Assembly: GCA_051025295.1 (NCBI GenBank)
Contig: JBMGJV010000001.1
Source of the DNA: KBS-83 sp051025295
GTDB lineage: Bacteria > Acidobacteriota > Terriglobia > Terriglobales > Acidobacteriaceae
Reading direction: 5' to 3' (one strand)
Length of the DNA: 64,000 bases
Shown here: piece by piece, positions 51,641-59,901 of the stretch
Numbering within the stretch: the stretch's first letter is position 1
How the letters are laid out: each line of letters begins with the position of its first letter
The notes under the pieces: generated by a model
Database searches by the model: none
Told to the model about the DNA's origin: nothing
The model's input: the letters and a program-made list of their open reading frames with translations, nothing else
Translations under genes and position numbers: made by a program

Positions 51641-52762
51641 TCACTTGGCGGCGGCCTCATTCTCGCCCCCCGAAGTGTCGGGTGCAGCCGCTTCTGTGAT
51701 GCTGTTGTGCAACAGTCCCAGGCGCGCAAGAGCCTTGCGCGTGAGCCCGGTGAGCGCGAGTTTTGTGAGCTCTGGAATGGCGACCCACGCCGTCGTCTGT
51801 TCAGCAGCCGCGGCAGCCCCGTTGGCAGACAACGCTGTCGCATTGCGCGTAGGACGCATCCCGTAGCCCATGCGCGGCGTGTAGATGTCCACCGTGTGAT
51901 TCGTCACCGTGATGGCGTGGCGCAGCGTGAAAGCAGCGCTCTCCTGCGGAAGCGGCGTGTAGAAGGGCAGCTCCCACATACCCGCCATGAGCGATGCTGA
52001 GGCCGACCGTTGCACCAGCAGTACCTCCTGCCGCGACCCGGCACGACGCAGCCAGACTGCCCGAGCACTGCGTTCGAGCTTCGCAGCCGGCCGCGCCGGC
52101 ATGGGATGCTCGCCACGCGTCTGACAGCACGGCTGCCAAACGCAAGATAGGCAGAGCGGCCCACGCGGCAGGCACACCGTCGCGCCGAGTTCCATAATTG
52201 CCTGGTTGTAATCTCCCGGTTGCTCTGGATCGAGGAGACGGTCCGCCAGGTTGCGCACGCGACTGTCGAATCCGCGCTCATCGGCCGACCATCCGGCCAC
52301 CCGCGCCAGCACACGCTGCACGTTGCCATCGACCACCGCCATCGCTTCCCCGAAGGCGATGCTCGCCACGGCGGCCGCTGTGTAGGTGCCCACGCCGGGC
52401 AATGAGAGTAGTTTCGCGCCCTTGTCGGGCACGACACCGCTGTGCTCGGTCACCACTACGCGCGCTGCCTGGTGCAGCATGCGGGCGCGCCGGTAGTAGC
52501 CGAGTCCGCTCCAGACGGCAAGCACCGCCGGCTCCTCGGCTGCAGCCAGCGCGCGCACATCCGGAAAGGCTTCGAGAAACCGCTGATAGTGATCGACTGC
52601 CGCAGCTACGCGTGTCTGCTGCAGCATCACTTCCGAGACCCAGATGCGATAGGGATCGCGTGTACGACGCCACGGCAGATCGCGTCGATGCGCACGGTAC
52701 CAGGCGAGCAGCGCACTGCGCATCGGCTCCGGGTCTAGCGTGGCTGGGTCATTCGCAGGCAT
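51641..52762 (-). CDS. mutY: A/G-specific adenine glycosylase
   Basis: A 373-residue MutY that removes adenine opposite 8-oxoguanine. Catalytic Glu44 is in WVSEVMLQQT and Asp145 in VVDGNVQRVLAR after the helix-hairpin-helix LPGVGTYTAA. The 4Fe-4S ligands follow C-x6-C-x2-C-x5-C (CLPRGPLCLSCVWQPCC). A C-terminal MutT-like recognition domain (residues 235 on) includes GMWELPFYTPL. ATG at 52762 overlaps the end of the upstream lipoprotein gene by 14 bp. It complements the MutM-type glycosylase at 20088 in the oxidised-guanine repair pathway. Confidence 0.94.
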   Translation of the reverse strand: MPANDPATLDPEPMRSALLAWYRAHRRDLPWRRTRDPYRIWVSEVMLQQTRVAAAVDHYQRFLEAFPDVRALAAAEEPAVLAVWSGLGYYRRARMLHQAARVVVTEHSGVVPDKGAKLLSLPGVGTYTAAAVASIAFGEAMAVVDGNVQRVLARVAGWSADERGFDSRVRNLADRLLDPEQPGDYNQAIMELGATVCLPRGPLCLSCVWQPCCQTRGEHPMPARPAAKLERSARAVWLRRAGSRQEVLLVQRSASASLMAGMWELPFYTPLPQESAAFTLRHAITVTNHTVDIYTPRMGYGMRPTRNATALSANGAAAAAEQTTAWVAIPELTKLALTGLTRKALARLGLLHNSITEAAAPDTSGGENEAAAK

Positions 52763-53330
52763 CGGTCGGTGGAGCTCCACCCTGAGCTGCCGACGGAGGA
52801 CTCAGGTCCTGAACCGTCAGCAGATACCCGCGGTAGCTCTTGTCTTTAGAAGCTGTCCCGGTAGGCTGAGGCTGCTGCCAAACGGCAAGAGAGGCGAGGG
52901 TTTGGGTCTTCCCGACGCACGACTGGTGCGCTGGATCGGCAGTTTCAGTACGAAGCGACCGCTGCGCCTGGATCTGTAGCGTGGAAACGACGGTCATGTC
53001 GTTTACCGCCGGCGTCAGCGTCACGTTGCTGACATTTGCTGCGTGTACCTCAACACCCCTGAGCCAGGGCACAATCTGCGCCGTCGGAATCACTTGCCCG
53101 TTCACCCGCCACACGGCATTCGGCGCCAGCAGCGAGGTCACTTCCGCCCAGCGCCCGGCTGCAACATCGTTCCAGAAGATGCGCTGCACCTGCTCGGCGC
53201 TGGTGGTCATCGCGAGCGAAGGCTTCGACTGCGCCGAATAAACGGTGCAGCCGCTCAGCACGCAGCACCCGAGAGATCCAATCACCCTGATCTGTACCCG
53301 AAGCGCATGCAGACGAGCAGTGAGCATCAT
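52749..53330 (-). CDS. Putative lipoprotein with SnoaL/NTF2-like domain
   Basis: A 193-residue protein with a lipoprotein signal: VIGSLGCCVLSGC with lipobox LSGC (Cys about 28). The middle part (SAEQVQRIFWNDVAAGRWAE, SLLAPNAVWRVNGQVIP) has the pattern of NTF2-like/SnoaL or DUF4440 domains, which often bind small ligands or act as accessory proteins. The C-terminus is Pro/Gln-rich. It overlaps mutY by 14 bp. Function unknown. Confidence 0.65.
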   Translation of the reverse strand: MMLTARLHALRVQIRVIGSLGCCVLSGCTVYSAQSKPSLAMTTSAEQVQRIFWNDVAAGRWAEVTSLLAPNAVWRVNGQVIPTAQIVPWLRGVEVHAANVSNVTLTPAVNDMTVVSTLQIQAQRSLRTETADPAHQSCVGKTQTLASLAVWQQPQPTGTASKDKSYRGYLLTVQDLSPPSAAQGGAPPTDACE

Positions 53331-53490
53331 GGCCCATAGCCTAGCAGTAGCCGCTGCTCGCCGTGGTCGCCGGATCGCATAAGCCTCATGTCAATACGGA
53401 TCGGAGTGACACACCATGCATCAAGGAACGTTCGCTTCACTCCATTAAATCAAGTGACTCGTCTCGAAGAGACAGCCTGCACGGGTGAAC

Positions 53491-53528
53491 GCAGCGTGGG
53501 CGGAGGCCTGTGCCTCCGCCCGCGCTGC
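53491..53528. terminator. Terminator of the sulfur-carrier operon
   Basis: A 17-bp stem (one G-U pair) formed by 53491-53507 and 53512-53528 with a 4-nt loop, 21 bp beyond the moeZ-like stop on the minus strand. The T run is poor. Confidence 0.6.
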
Positions 53529-53548
53529 TTGCCCGTTCTTCGACGAAA

Positions 53549-54739
53549 TTAGTACTTCGGGACCGAGGGATCCACCTTGTCCGACCACGCCGTGATGCCG
53601 CCAGCCAGGTTCTCTACTTTGAAGCCCTGCTGCTGCAAAAACTCGGCTGCCTTCTGGCTGCGGCCCCCCATTTTGCAGTGCACAACGATCTCCTTGTTGC
53701 GATCGAGCTCGCCGACGCGCTGCGGCAGATCGTTGAGGGGGATAAGTTGGCCACCGAGGTTCGCGATCTGGTATTCGTGAGGTTCGCGCACATCAAGCAA
53801 GGTGAAGTCCTCGCCTGCCGTGCGGCGACGCTTCAGTTCCTCGGGGCCGATCTGGGAGATGCCGTTTTGGACATTGGACACTGTGGTGGTCTCCTTGGAT
53901 GGCGGCGCGATGCCGCAGAACTGGTCGTAGTCAATCAGCGCCGTGACGGTCGGGTGCGTGCCACAGACGGGGCACTCGGGATTCTTGCGCAGCTTCAGCT
54001 CGCGGAAGCGCATGCCGAGCGAATCGATCAGCAACAGCCTGCCGATCAGTGGTTCGCCAGCACCGAGGATGAGCTTGATCACCTCGGTCGCCTGGATAAT
54101 GCCGACCAGGCCAGGCAGAATACCCAGCACGCCGCCTTCCGCGCACGATGGCACGAGCCCGGGTGGTGGCGGCTCCGGGTACAGGCAGCGATAGCACGGG
54201 CCGTCCTTGGTGGCGAATACGCTCGCCTGCCCCTCGAAGCGGAAGATCGAACCGTAGACATTCGGCTTGCCGCTGAGCACGCACGCGTCGTTCACGAGAT
54301 AGCGCGTCTGGAAGTTATCCGTACCGTCCGCGATGATGTCGTAGTCCGCAAAGATCTCGAGCGCATTGGCCGAGGTGAGCATCGTCTCGTGCTTCACGAC
54401 CTTCACGTTGGGATTGATCGCCTGCAGTTTGTCTGCCGCGGAGTCGAGCTTCTTGCGACCGACATCGGGCGTGCTGTGGATGACCTGCCGGTGCAGATTG
54501 CTCGCATCCACCACGTCGAAGTCGACCAGGCCAAGCGTGCCGACGCCGGCCGCGGAGAGATAGAGCGCCATGGGCGCGCCCAGGCCGCCCGTGCCCACCA
54601 GCAGCACCTTGGCCGCCTTCAGCCGCTGCTGCCCTTCCATCCCCACCTCGGGCAGGATGAGGTGGCGCGAGTAGCGCGCGATCTCTTCATGCGTCAGCGC
54701 CGGCAGTGCAGTGGTCTTGTCTTCTGTCAGGGTTGGCAT
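53549..54739 (-). CDS. moeZ: MoeB/ThiF-type adenylyltransferase with rhodanese domain (MoeZ-like)
   Basis: A 396-residue E1-like enzyme that adenylates the C-terminus of a ubiquitin-like sulfur carrier and then loads it with sulfur. Nucleotide site: LLVGTGGLGAPMALYLSAAG; Arg-finger region ARYSRHLILPEVG; zinc Cys pairs CYRC and CPVC. A rhodanese domain (about residues 295-396) carries the persulfide Cys in VVHCKMGGRSQKAA. ATG 54739 has AGGAGG six bases upstream. It follows the MoaD/CysO-like gene by 31 bp. Confidence 0.93.
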   Translation of the reverse strand: MPTLTEDKTTALPALTHEEIARYSRHLILPEVGMEGQQRLKAAKVLLVGTGGLGAPMALYLSAAGVGTLGLVDFDVVDASNLHRQVIHSTPDVGRKKLDSAADKLQAINPNVKVVKHETMLTSANALEIFADYDIIADGTDNFQTRYLVNDACVLSGKPNVYGSIFRFEGQASVFATKDGPCYRCLYPEPPPPGLVPSCAEGGVLGILPGLVGIIQATEVIKLILGAGEPLIGRLLLIDSLGMRFRELKLRKNPECPVCGTHPTVTALIDYDQFCGIAPPSKETTTVSNVQNGISQIGPEELKRRRTAGEDFTLLDVREPHEYQIANLGGQLIPLNDLPQRVGELDRNKEIVVHCKMGGRSQKAAEFLQQQGFKVENLAGGITAWSDKVDPSVPKY

Positions 54740-54770
54740 CGATTGCCTCCTCTGCGATCTCGCAGTGTGA

Positions 54771-55046
54771 TCAACGGCCGCCAGCGATCGACGGAATGAT
54801 CGAGAGTGAATCTCCATCCGTGACCGGCGTCTGATCTTTCTGCTCGAGATAGCGAATGTCTTCGTCGTTGAGGTAGAGGTTCACGAACGAGCGCAACTTG
54901 CCCTCGTCCGTAAACAGGTGCTTGCGCAGGTCGGGGTAGCGAGTCGTGAGCGCATGGAGCGCATCGCCCACCGTTGAGCCCGTCACTTCCACTGTGTCCT
55001 GCTTGCCCGTGTACGCCCGCAGGGGCGTGGGGATGAAGATCTTCAT
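54771..55046 (-). CDS. MoaD/ThiS/CysO-family sulfur-carrier protein with a C-terminal Arg cap
   Basis: A 91-residue ubiquitin-fold protein (MKIFIPTPLRAYTGKQDTVE) with the typical core FVNLYLNDEDIRYL and end SLSIIPSIAGGR. The diglycine needed for adenylation is followed by one Arg, so the protein as encoded is not ready for activation; the JAMM peptidase encoded next door could remove the Arg. ATG 55046 is preferred; a GTG at 55055 is also possible. Gene context (CysM, JAMM, MoeZ) fits a CysO-like thiocarboxylate carrier for cysteine synthesis. Confidence 0.9.
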   Translation of the reverse strand: MKIFIPTPLRAYTGKQDTVEVTGSTVGDALHALTTRYPDLRKHLFTDEGKLRSFVNLYLNDEDIRYLEQKDQTPVTDGDSLSIIPSIAGGR

Positions 55047-55121
55047 CGTCAGCACATTTCCTTTGATCTGAATTCCAGGGGAATTTCTGTTCGGGGGAAG
55101 GAAGCTATGTCTCGCGACCAG

Positions 55122-55604
55122 CTAACATCGGGCGGCGGCGCCACTCACCACTACCTGCTGATCTTCGAAGCGCTTGTCCTCTTCGGTGACGCCGGCCAGC
55201 AGAAAGCTATTCGTCACCTTCGACGCTCCCTTTTCAACGCTCGTGATCACGTAGGAGCAGCCGATCCAGTGCGCCTCTTCGAAGTCCGTTTTTGACCACT
55301 GCGCCGGATGATCCGGGTGCGAGTGGTAGAAGCCGACGATGTCCAGCCCGGCAGCGCGTCCCTCGCGCTGAATGCGAACCAGCTCCTGCGGCGCAATGTG
55401 ATAGCGATTGTGCGCGGAGTCCGTGCGCGTATTGCCGGCCTCAACAGCCTGCTCGACGACATTGCCCGTATCGTCGCTGCGGCCAAGCAGCACGCCACAG
55501 CACTCATGCGGGTAGGCACGCTCGCCATGCGTGCGGATCGCGTCGTACACCGCGCCCGGCATGGTTAGGATGGCGGCCGCCATCACTCGCTCGCTATCAC
55601 TCAT
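55122..55604 (-). CDS. JAMM/MPN+ metalloprotease (Mec-like)
   Basis: A 160-residue JAMM peptidase. All metal-site residues are present: Glu34 (HECCGVLLG), His94 and His96 (FYHSHPDHP), Ser104 and Asp107 (WSKTD). In Mycobacterium the homologue Mec releases cysteine from the CysO-cysteine adduct; in other systems (QbsD, HcyD) JAMM enzymes cut residues after the carrier diglycine. Here both roles are possible because the carrier ends in GGR. It starts 6 nt after the CysM stop and lies 75 bp before the carrier gene. Confidence 0.92.
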   Translation of the reverse strand: MSDSERVMAAAILTMPGAVYDAIRTHGERAYPHECCGVLLGRSDDTGNVVEQAVEAGNTRTDSAHNRYHIAPQELVRIQREGRAAGLDIVGFYHSHPDHPAQWSKTDFEEAHWIGCSYVITSVEKGASKVTNSFLLAGVTEEDKRFEDQQVVVSGAAARC

Positions 55605-55610
55605 ACGGCG

Positions 55611-56600
55611 TCACTCATTCCAGAACCGCTCGCTCAGATACTTATCCGCGCCGTCGCAAAGGATCGTCACAATCACCGCCTCGCGCCCATGTGCGTGTTC
55701 CTCTTCCGCCACGCGGAGCGCCGCCGCGACGTTGCCCGCGGAGGACACCCCGACCAGCATGCCCTCGGTGCGGCCCAGCCGCTTGGCCATAGCATAGGCG
55801 GCCTCGGTTTCGAGATCGATGTTGCTGTCCGCCAGGGTGGGATCATAGATCCGCGGCACGATGGCGGTCGCCATGTGCTTCAGCCCTTCCAGCCCATTGA
55901 ATGGCGAGTCCGGCTGCATGCTGATGGCGCGAAGCGATGGATTCAACTCGCGCAGACGGCGTGTTGTGCCGACGAAGGTGCCACTGGTGCCCAGACCTGC
56001 GACGAAGTGTGTGATCCGGCCCTTGGTCTGCTGCCAGATCTCGTTCGCGGTCCCCGGATTGCCTGCCGTGCCGCAGTAGTGCGCGCGCCAGTTCTCGTCG
56101 TTGCCGTACTGGTCGGCGTAATAGTACGTCGCCATCTGCGTTGCCAGCTCGCGCGCCTTGCGGATCGCCCCGTCCGAGCCATCCGCGGGATCGGTCCAGA
56201 TTACTTCGGCGCCGTAAGCGTGGAGGATGCGTTTCCGCTCGATCGATACGTTCGAGGGCATGCACAGCGTGACAGGGAAGCCCCAGGCCGCACCCAGCAT
56301 GGCGTAGGCGATGCCGGTGTTGCCGCTGGTCGCGTCCAGCAGCCGGCGCCCCGCAGGGTCATCCCGACGCAGCAGTCCGCGATCGAGCGCCGCACCAACG
56401 ATGCCCGAGGCCGCGCGATCCTTCACTGACCCGCCCGGGTTCGCCCACTCCGCCTTGCCCAGCAGGGTGATGCCGGGCATCGCCGCGGTCAGGCGGTCCA
56501 GCCGCACCAGCGGCGTATTGCCGATGCGCCCGGCAAGGGTCGTGCCCAGGCGATACGTCTCCTTCGAAGTGCCCCGCTCTGTCTGTGCCACTGTGGCCAA
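55611..56600 (-). CDS. cysM: PLP-dependent cysteine synthase (CysM type)
   Basis: A 329-residue enzyme of the cysteine synthase family. PLP lysine is Lys60 in NPGGSVKDRAA; TSGNTGIAYAMLGAAWGFPV is the phosphate/substrate loop; GTSGTFVGTTRRLRE and GVSSAGNVAAALRVA are also typical. Start is TTG at 56600 with GGAGA upstream. It leads the operon with the JAMM peptidase, sulfur carrier and MoeZ, as in the mycobacterial CysM/CysO pathway where O-phosphoserine and a protein thiocarboxylate are used; that substrate choice is inference from the neighbours. Confidence 0.93.
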   Translation of the reverse strand: MATVAQTERGTSKETYRLGTTLAGRIGNTPLVRLDRLTAAMPGITLLGKAEWANPGGSVKDRAASGIVGAALDRGLLRRDDPAGRRLLDATSGNTGIAYAMLGAAWGFPVTLCMPSNVSIERKRILHAYGAEVIWTDPADGSDGAIRKARELATQMATYYYADQYGNDENWRAHYCGTAGNPGTANEIWQQTKGRITHFVAGLGTSGTFVGTTRRLRELNPSLRAISMQPDSPFNGLEGLKHMATAIVPRIYDPTLADSNIDLETEAAYAMAKRLGRTEGMLVGVSSAGNVAAALRVAEEEHAHGREAVIVTILCDGADKYLSERFWNE

Positions 56601-56739
56601 CGTGCTTTCTCTCCCGTGCGGTATGCGACACTGGCAGCAGGCCCGCGCCGCTCGCTACGCGTCTCTCTAGTGTATGCGGTCGGTCCGCAGGGCACGAGCC
56701 CGGCCCGTGGGCAGCCCAGCGAGGAAAGTTCCGCCGTCT

Positions 56740-57213
56740 ATGCGCACCAAGGTGATCGTCCGCAGCTTCGAGGAAGTGATCCAGATCCTCCGCAACACTC
56801 AGTTTGATGTTCGTGAGATGCCCGCGGTCGCAGGCGGATCGGCCGGCCAGTTCGCAGTCAGCAAGTACGGCGCGGCAGCCATCCTGACCCGCAACCCGGA
56901 GTACGGCCCCAAGACCCGCGAGTCACAGCACCCGGTCCGCTGGGCGGAGTCGCCCGGCCTGTTGCTGCGCGGCACAATCGCCAAGCTGGTCGATCACGGG
57001 AACCAAAAGCTCTTCGAAACACCGACTGCGCGGGTCGCCGCGACCGCAGACGCACTGAAGGCCATTCACCGCTTCGGCGAAGAGCTGCGTGAGGCGATCG
57101 GCGAGCCCAGCCTGTACAACCAGTCGCTCGGCACTGTCAGCAACCTGTATGTCTACGACCGCGTTAAGGGACGGCCCGGATCGTCGGACCCGACAGAGCC
57201 TGCCAGTCACTAG
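56740..57213 (+). CDS. Conserved-looking protein of unknown function
   Basis: A 157-residue soluble protein (MRTKVIVRSFEEVIQILRNT) with no signal peptide or membrane segment. The pattern of alternating beta strands and helices (AGQFAVSKYGAAAILTRNPE, GLLLRGTIAKLVDHGNQKLF, ATADALKAIHRFGEELREAI) suggests a small alpha/beta fold. ATG 56740 with GAGGAAAG about 11 bases upstream. It diverges from cysM and converges with rsmI. I do not recognise the family. Confidence 0.65.
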   Translation: MRTKVIVRSFEEVIQILRNTQFDVREMPAVAGGSAGQFAVSKYGAAAILTRNPEYGPKTRESQHPVRWAESPGLLLRGTIAKLVDHGNQKLFETPTARVAATADALKAIHRFGEELREAIGEPSLYNQSLGTVSNLYVYDRVKGRPGSSDPTEPASH

Positions 57214-57219
57214 ACAGCG

Positions 57220-58089
57220 CTATCTCGAGCGCTGCCACTCCCGGTAGAGCTCACTCTTCCCCAGGCCACGCTCGCGCGCAGCGCGTTTCAGTGCTTCTTT
57301 CTCGCTCAGCCCCTCGTCCGTAATCAAGCGGCGGATGAGGACGGCGACCGGCTCTTCGGCATCGCCCAAAGCCGTCGCTGGACGCGCTTCCACCACCACG
57401 ACCATCTCGCCACGGATGCGCTCCCGCTGCTCGAGAGCACCGCGGACATCCGTCACGCTGCCACGGAGAAACTCCTCGTGCAGCTTCGTCAGTTCGCGGC
57501 CAAGCGCCACGCGTGTCCCGACGCCCAGGACGGCGGCCACATCTTCGAGCATTTCCAGAATGCGATGCGGTGCCTCATAAAAGACAAGCGTCAGCGGCTC
57601 GCCGCCGGCGTTCACCATCGCGCGCAGCCGCTCCAATTCTGTCCGCCGCGGGCCACCCTTGGCCGGCAGAAATCCGCAGAACAGGAATCGCGCTGTATCG
57701 AGTCCGGAGCCGACTAGCGCGGTCAGCGCGGCGTTTGCGCCCGGGATGGGGATGACGTCCAGGCCCGCCGCAATCACGGCAGACGCAACCCGCGTGCCCG
57801 GGTCGGAGATGCCGGGCAGCCCCGCGTCCGTCACCAGTGCCAGCCGCTCACCCGCCTGGATGCGGCGCACGGCGTCTTCGGCGCAGTGATGCTCCTTGTG
57901 CTCATCGCAGCTTTGCGTGGGGACCGCGATGCCGAAGTGGGTGAGCAGGTGCGCCGTCTCACGCGTGTCCTCGCACAGCACGCGGTCGACGGTGCGCAGC
58001 ACGCGCAGCGCGCGGAGTGTGATGTCTTCCAGATTGCCGATCGGCGTACCCACCAGGTAGAGCCCGGGGGCAAGTGGCGCGTCGGCCAC
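57220..58089 (-). CDS. rsmI: 16S rRNA (cytidine(1402)-2'-O)-methyltransferase
   Basis: A 289-residue RsmI. N-terminal signature GLYLVGTPIGNLEDITLRAL; TRETAHLLTHF, LVTDAGLPGISDPG and IPIPGANAALTALVGSGL are family motifs, as is FYEAPHRILEML. It uses SAM to methylate C1402 in the ribosomal P site. GTG start at 58089 with GGAG four bases upstream, 1 nt after the stop of the protease-like gene, so they are one transcript. Confidence 0.94.
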   Translation of the reverse strand: MADAPLAPGLYLVGTPIGNLEDITLRALRVLRTVDRVLCEDTRETAHLLTHFGIAVPTQSCDEHKEHHCAEDAVRRIQAGERLALVTDAGLPGISDPGTRVASAVIAAGLDVIPIPGANAALTALVGSGLDTARFLFCGFLPAKGGPRRTELERLRAMVNAGGEPLTLVFYEAPHRILEMLEDVAAVLGVGTRVALGRELTKLHEEFLRGSVTDVRGALEQRERIRGEMVVVVEARPATALGDAEEPVAVLIRRLITDEGLSEKEALKRAARERGLGKSELYREWQRSR

Positions 58090-58090
58090 G

Positions 58091-59197
58091 CTACTCCGCC
58101 TGCGCGACGCGCTTGCGCTGCTCGGCGAACAGCGACATGGAGTGCATCAGGTTTTGCAGCGTGACAATGCCGACCACGCGCTCACCGTCGGTGACCGGCA
58201 CCAGCGACATGCCACGACCGCTGAAGCGGCTGATGGTGGTCCCGAGGGTGTCGTCCGGCCGCGCGACGTGGAAGCTCTTCTGCATCACGCCCTGGACGTA
58301 GCCGTTGCCCTCCGCGCGCAGCGCCTCTGCCATCACCTGCCGGCTGATCACGCCGACAACGTTGCGTCCCCGGACCACGGGGAAGTCGTCCTGCAGCGAG
58401 TGGACGGCCTTGCTGAGCGCATCGTCGAGCGTGTCGGAAGGCGAGAGCAACGCAAAGTCCGTCAGCATGATGTCGCGCATATAGACCGTATCCACGACCG
58501 ATTGGAAGAGCGCGCCCTGGTCTTCGAGCTGCGAACCGATGAAGATGAAAAAGCCGGCCGTCGCGAGCCATGGATTCTGCAGGTAAATGCCGAGCAGGAA
58601 CGCGAGGAACGCGATCATCTGGCCGAGGCCGGCCGCTGCCCGGGCCGCCTGCACGCGGCCGTGCGCGCGCGAGAACAGGCTGCGCAGCACGCGCCCCGCA
58701 TCGAGCGGGTACGCCGGCACGAAGTGCAGAACCCCAAGCGAAATATTCAGCCACACGAAGGAGCGCACCAAGTGCTGCGGCGTGATCAGCGGATGCGCCA
58801 GGAACGCAAATCCGGGCACCTCGCCCGCGATCGTCAGCACACAGAGCAGCGCCAGCGACAGACTGGTCAGGGGACCGACCACCGCCAGGCGCAGTTGCGT
58901 GCGCAACTCGTTGGCTCGATCCAAACTTTGTGCATTGCTGAACGAGAAGAGTCCGCCAATGGGCAGCAGCAGCACGCTGCGAATCTGTAGCCCGTGATAG
59001 GTCGCCGCAACGGCGCGCCCCAGCTCGCGAAAGAGCACGGCCGCCAGCACCAGCAGCCACAGCAGAAAGCCTTCCCACTGGGAGAGCTGCAGTATGCGCG
59101 CGTAGCCCATGCAGACACCGAGCAGCAGGATGAAGAATGTATGGACCCGCAGATCCACACCCCACCAGCGGCCCAGCGCTATCGACCAACCCCGCAT
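58091..59197 (-). CDS. Site-2-protease-like membrane protein with two CBS domains; zinc site lost
   Basis: A 368-residue protein of the M50/SpoIVFB-like family: about six membrane helices (1-230) followed by two CBS domains (about 238-355; SVVDTVYMRDIMLTDFALLS, DFPVVRGRNVVGVISRQ, SLVPVTDGERVVGIVTLQNL). The catalytic HExxH is replaced by RELGR: Arg57 and Arg61 stand at both zinc His positions (each CAC to CGC on the coding strand) and the Glu58 is kept. The partner motif reads PLDAGR with Asp166 still present. Intramembrane proteolysis is therefore unlikely. It may regulate or chaperone another protein, with CBS domains sensing adenine nucleotides. Co-transcribed with rsmI. Confidence 0.88.
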   Translation of the reverse strand: MRGWSIALGRWWGVDLRVHTFFILLLGVCMGYARILQLSQWEGFLLWLLVLAAVLFRELGRAVAATYHGLQIRSVLLLPIGGLFSFSNAQSLDRANELRTQLRLAVVGPLTSLSLALLCVLTIAGEVPGFAFLAHPLITPQHLVRSFVWLNISLGVLHFVPAYPLDAGRVLRSLFSRAHGRVQAARAAAGLGQMIAFLAFLLGIYLQNPWLATAGFFIFIGSQLEDQGALFQSVVDTVYMRDIMLTDFALLSPSDTLDDALSKAVHSLQDDFPVVRGRNVVGVISRQVMAEALRAEGNGYVQGVMQKSFHVARPDDTLGTTISRFSGRGMSLVPVTDGERVVGIVTLQNLMHSMSLFAEQRKRVAQAE

Positions 59198-59325
59198 GCT
59201 GACGATGACCCTCGCTGAATTTCGGGGCGCCTTCCGCGGAGCCGCCGTTCTTTCCGAATTGTAGTGGACCGGCCTTTCCGGTCGCTCTTTCCTCTGTCGC
59301 GACCGATCTGTAGCTTGGGTCTGGT

Positions 59326-59901
59326 ATGCGCGTCATCGCCGGAACCTATCGCAGCCGCCCCCTGATCGCTCCGCGCGGCCACAGCACCCGGCCGACCAGC
59401 GATCGTCTGCGCGAGAGCCTCTTCAACGTGCTCGCCGCAGTAACAGAAGGGGCGCACTTTGCGGATCTCTACGCCGGAACTGGCGCAGTCGGCATCGAGG
59501 CGATCAGCCGTGGCGCCGCATCGGTCACATTTGTGGAGAGTGCTTCCGACGCGCTCGCCGCGCTGCGGGCCAACCTGCAGACGCTCGGCATCCGCAGCGG
59601 CTACACGCTCGAACAGCGGAGCGTACCTGTGGTGCTGCGCACGCCCGCTCGACGAAACCCGGCATTCACCCTGGTCTACCTCGACCCACCGTGGGAAGAC
59701 AGCGCTGCCTACCAGCAATGCCTTTCTCTGCTGGGCGACCCCGATGGCGAACTGCTGGCCGCCGGTGCACTCGTCATCGCGGAGCATGCAAAGCGCACCA
59801 GCGCGCCACCGCGCGAGGAGTATGGCGCATTGCAGCGTTATCGCGTGCTCGAGCAGGGCGATGCCGCACTCAGCTTCTACCGGCAGAAGCAGCCGGTCTA
59901 A
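59326..59901 (+). CDS. rsmD: 16S rRNA (guanine(966)-N2)-methyltransferase
   Basis: A 191-residue RsmD. MRVIAGTYRSRPLIAPRG is the standard start, RPTSDRLRESLFNVL follows, FADLYAGTGAVGIEAISRGA is the SAM site and LVYLDPPWED is the catalytic DPPY-like motif. It methylates G966 of 16S rRNA. No SD is visible; TAGCTT (59311-59316) ends 9 nt before the ATG, suggesting a leaderless transcript. It overlaps the next, convergent gene by 4 bp. Confidence 0.94.
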   Translation: MRVIAGTYRSRPLIAPRGHSTRPTSDRLRESLFNVLAAVTEGAHFADLYAGTGAVGIEAISRGAASVTFVESASDALAALRANLQTLGIRSGYTLEQRSVPVVLRTPARRNPAFTLVYLDPPWEDSAAYQQCLSLLGDPDGELLAAGALVIAEHAKRTSAPPREEYGALQRYRVLEQGDAALSFYRQKQPV

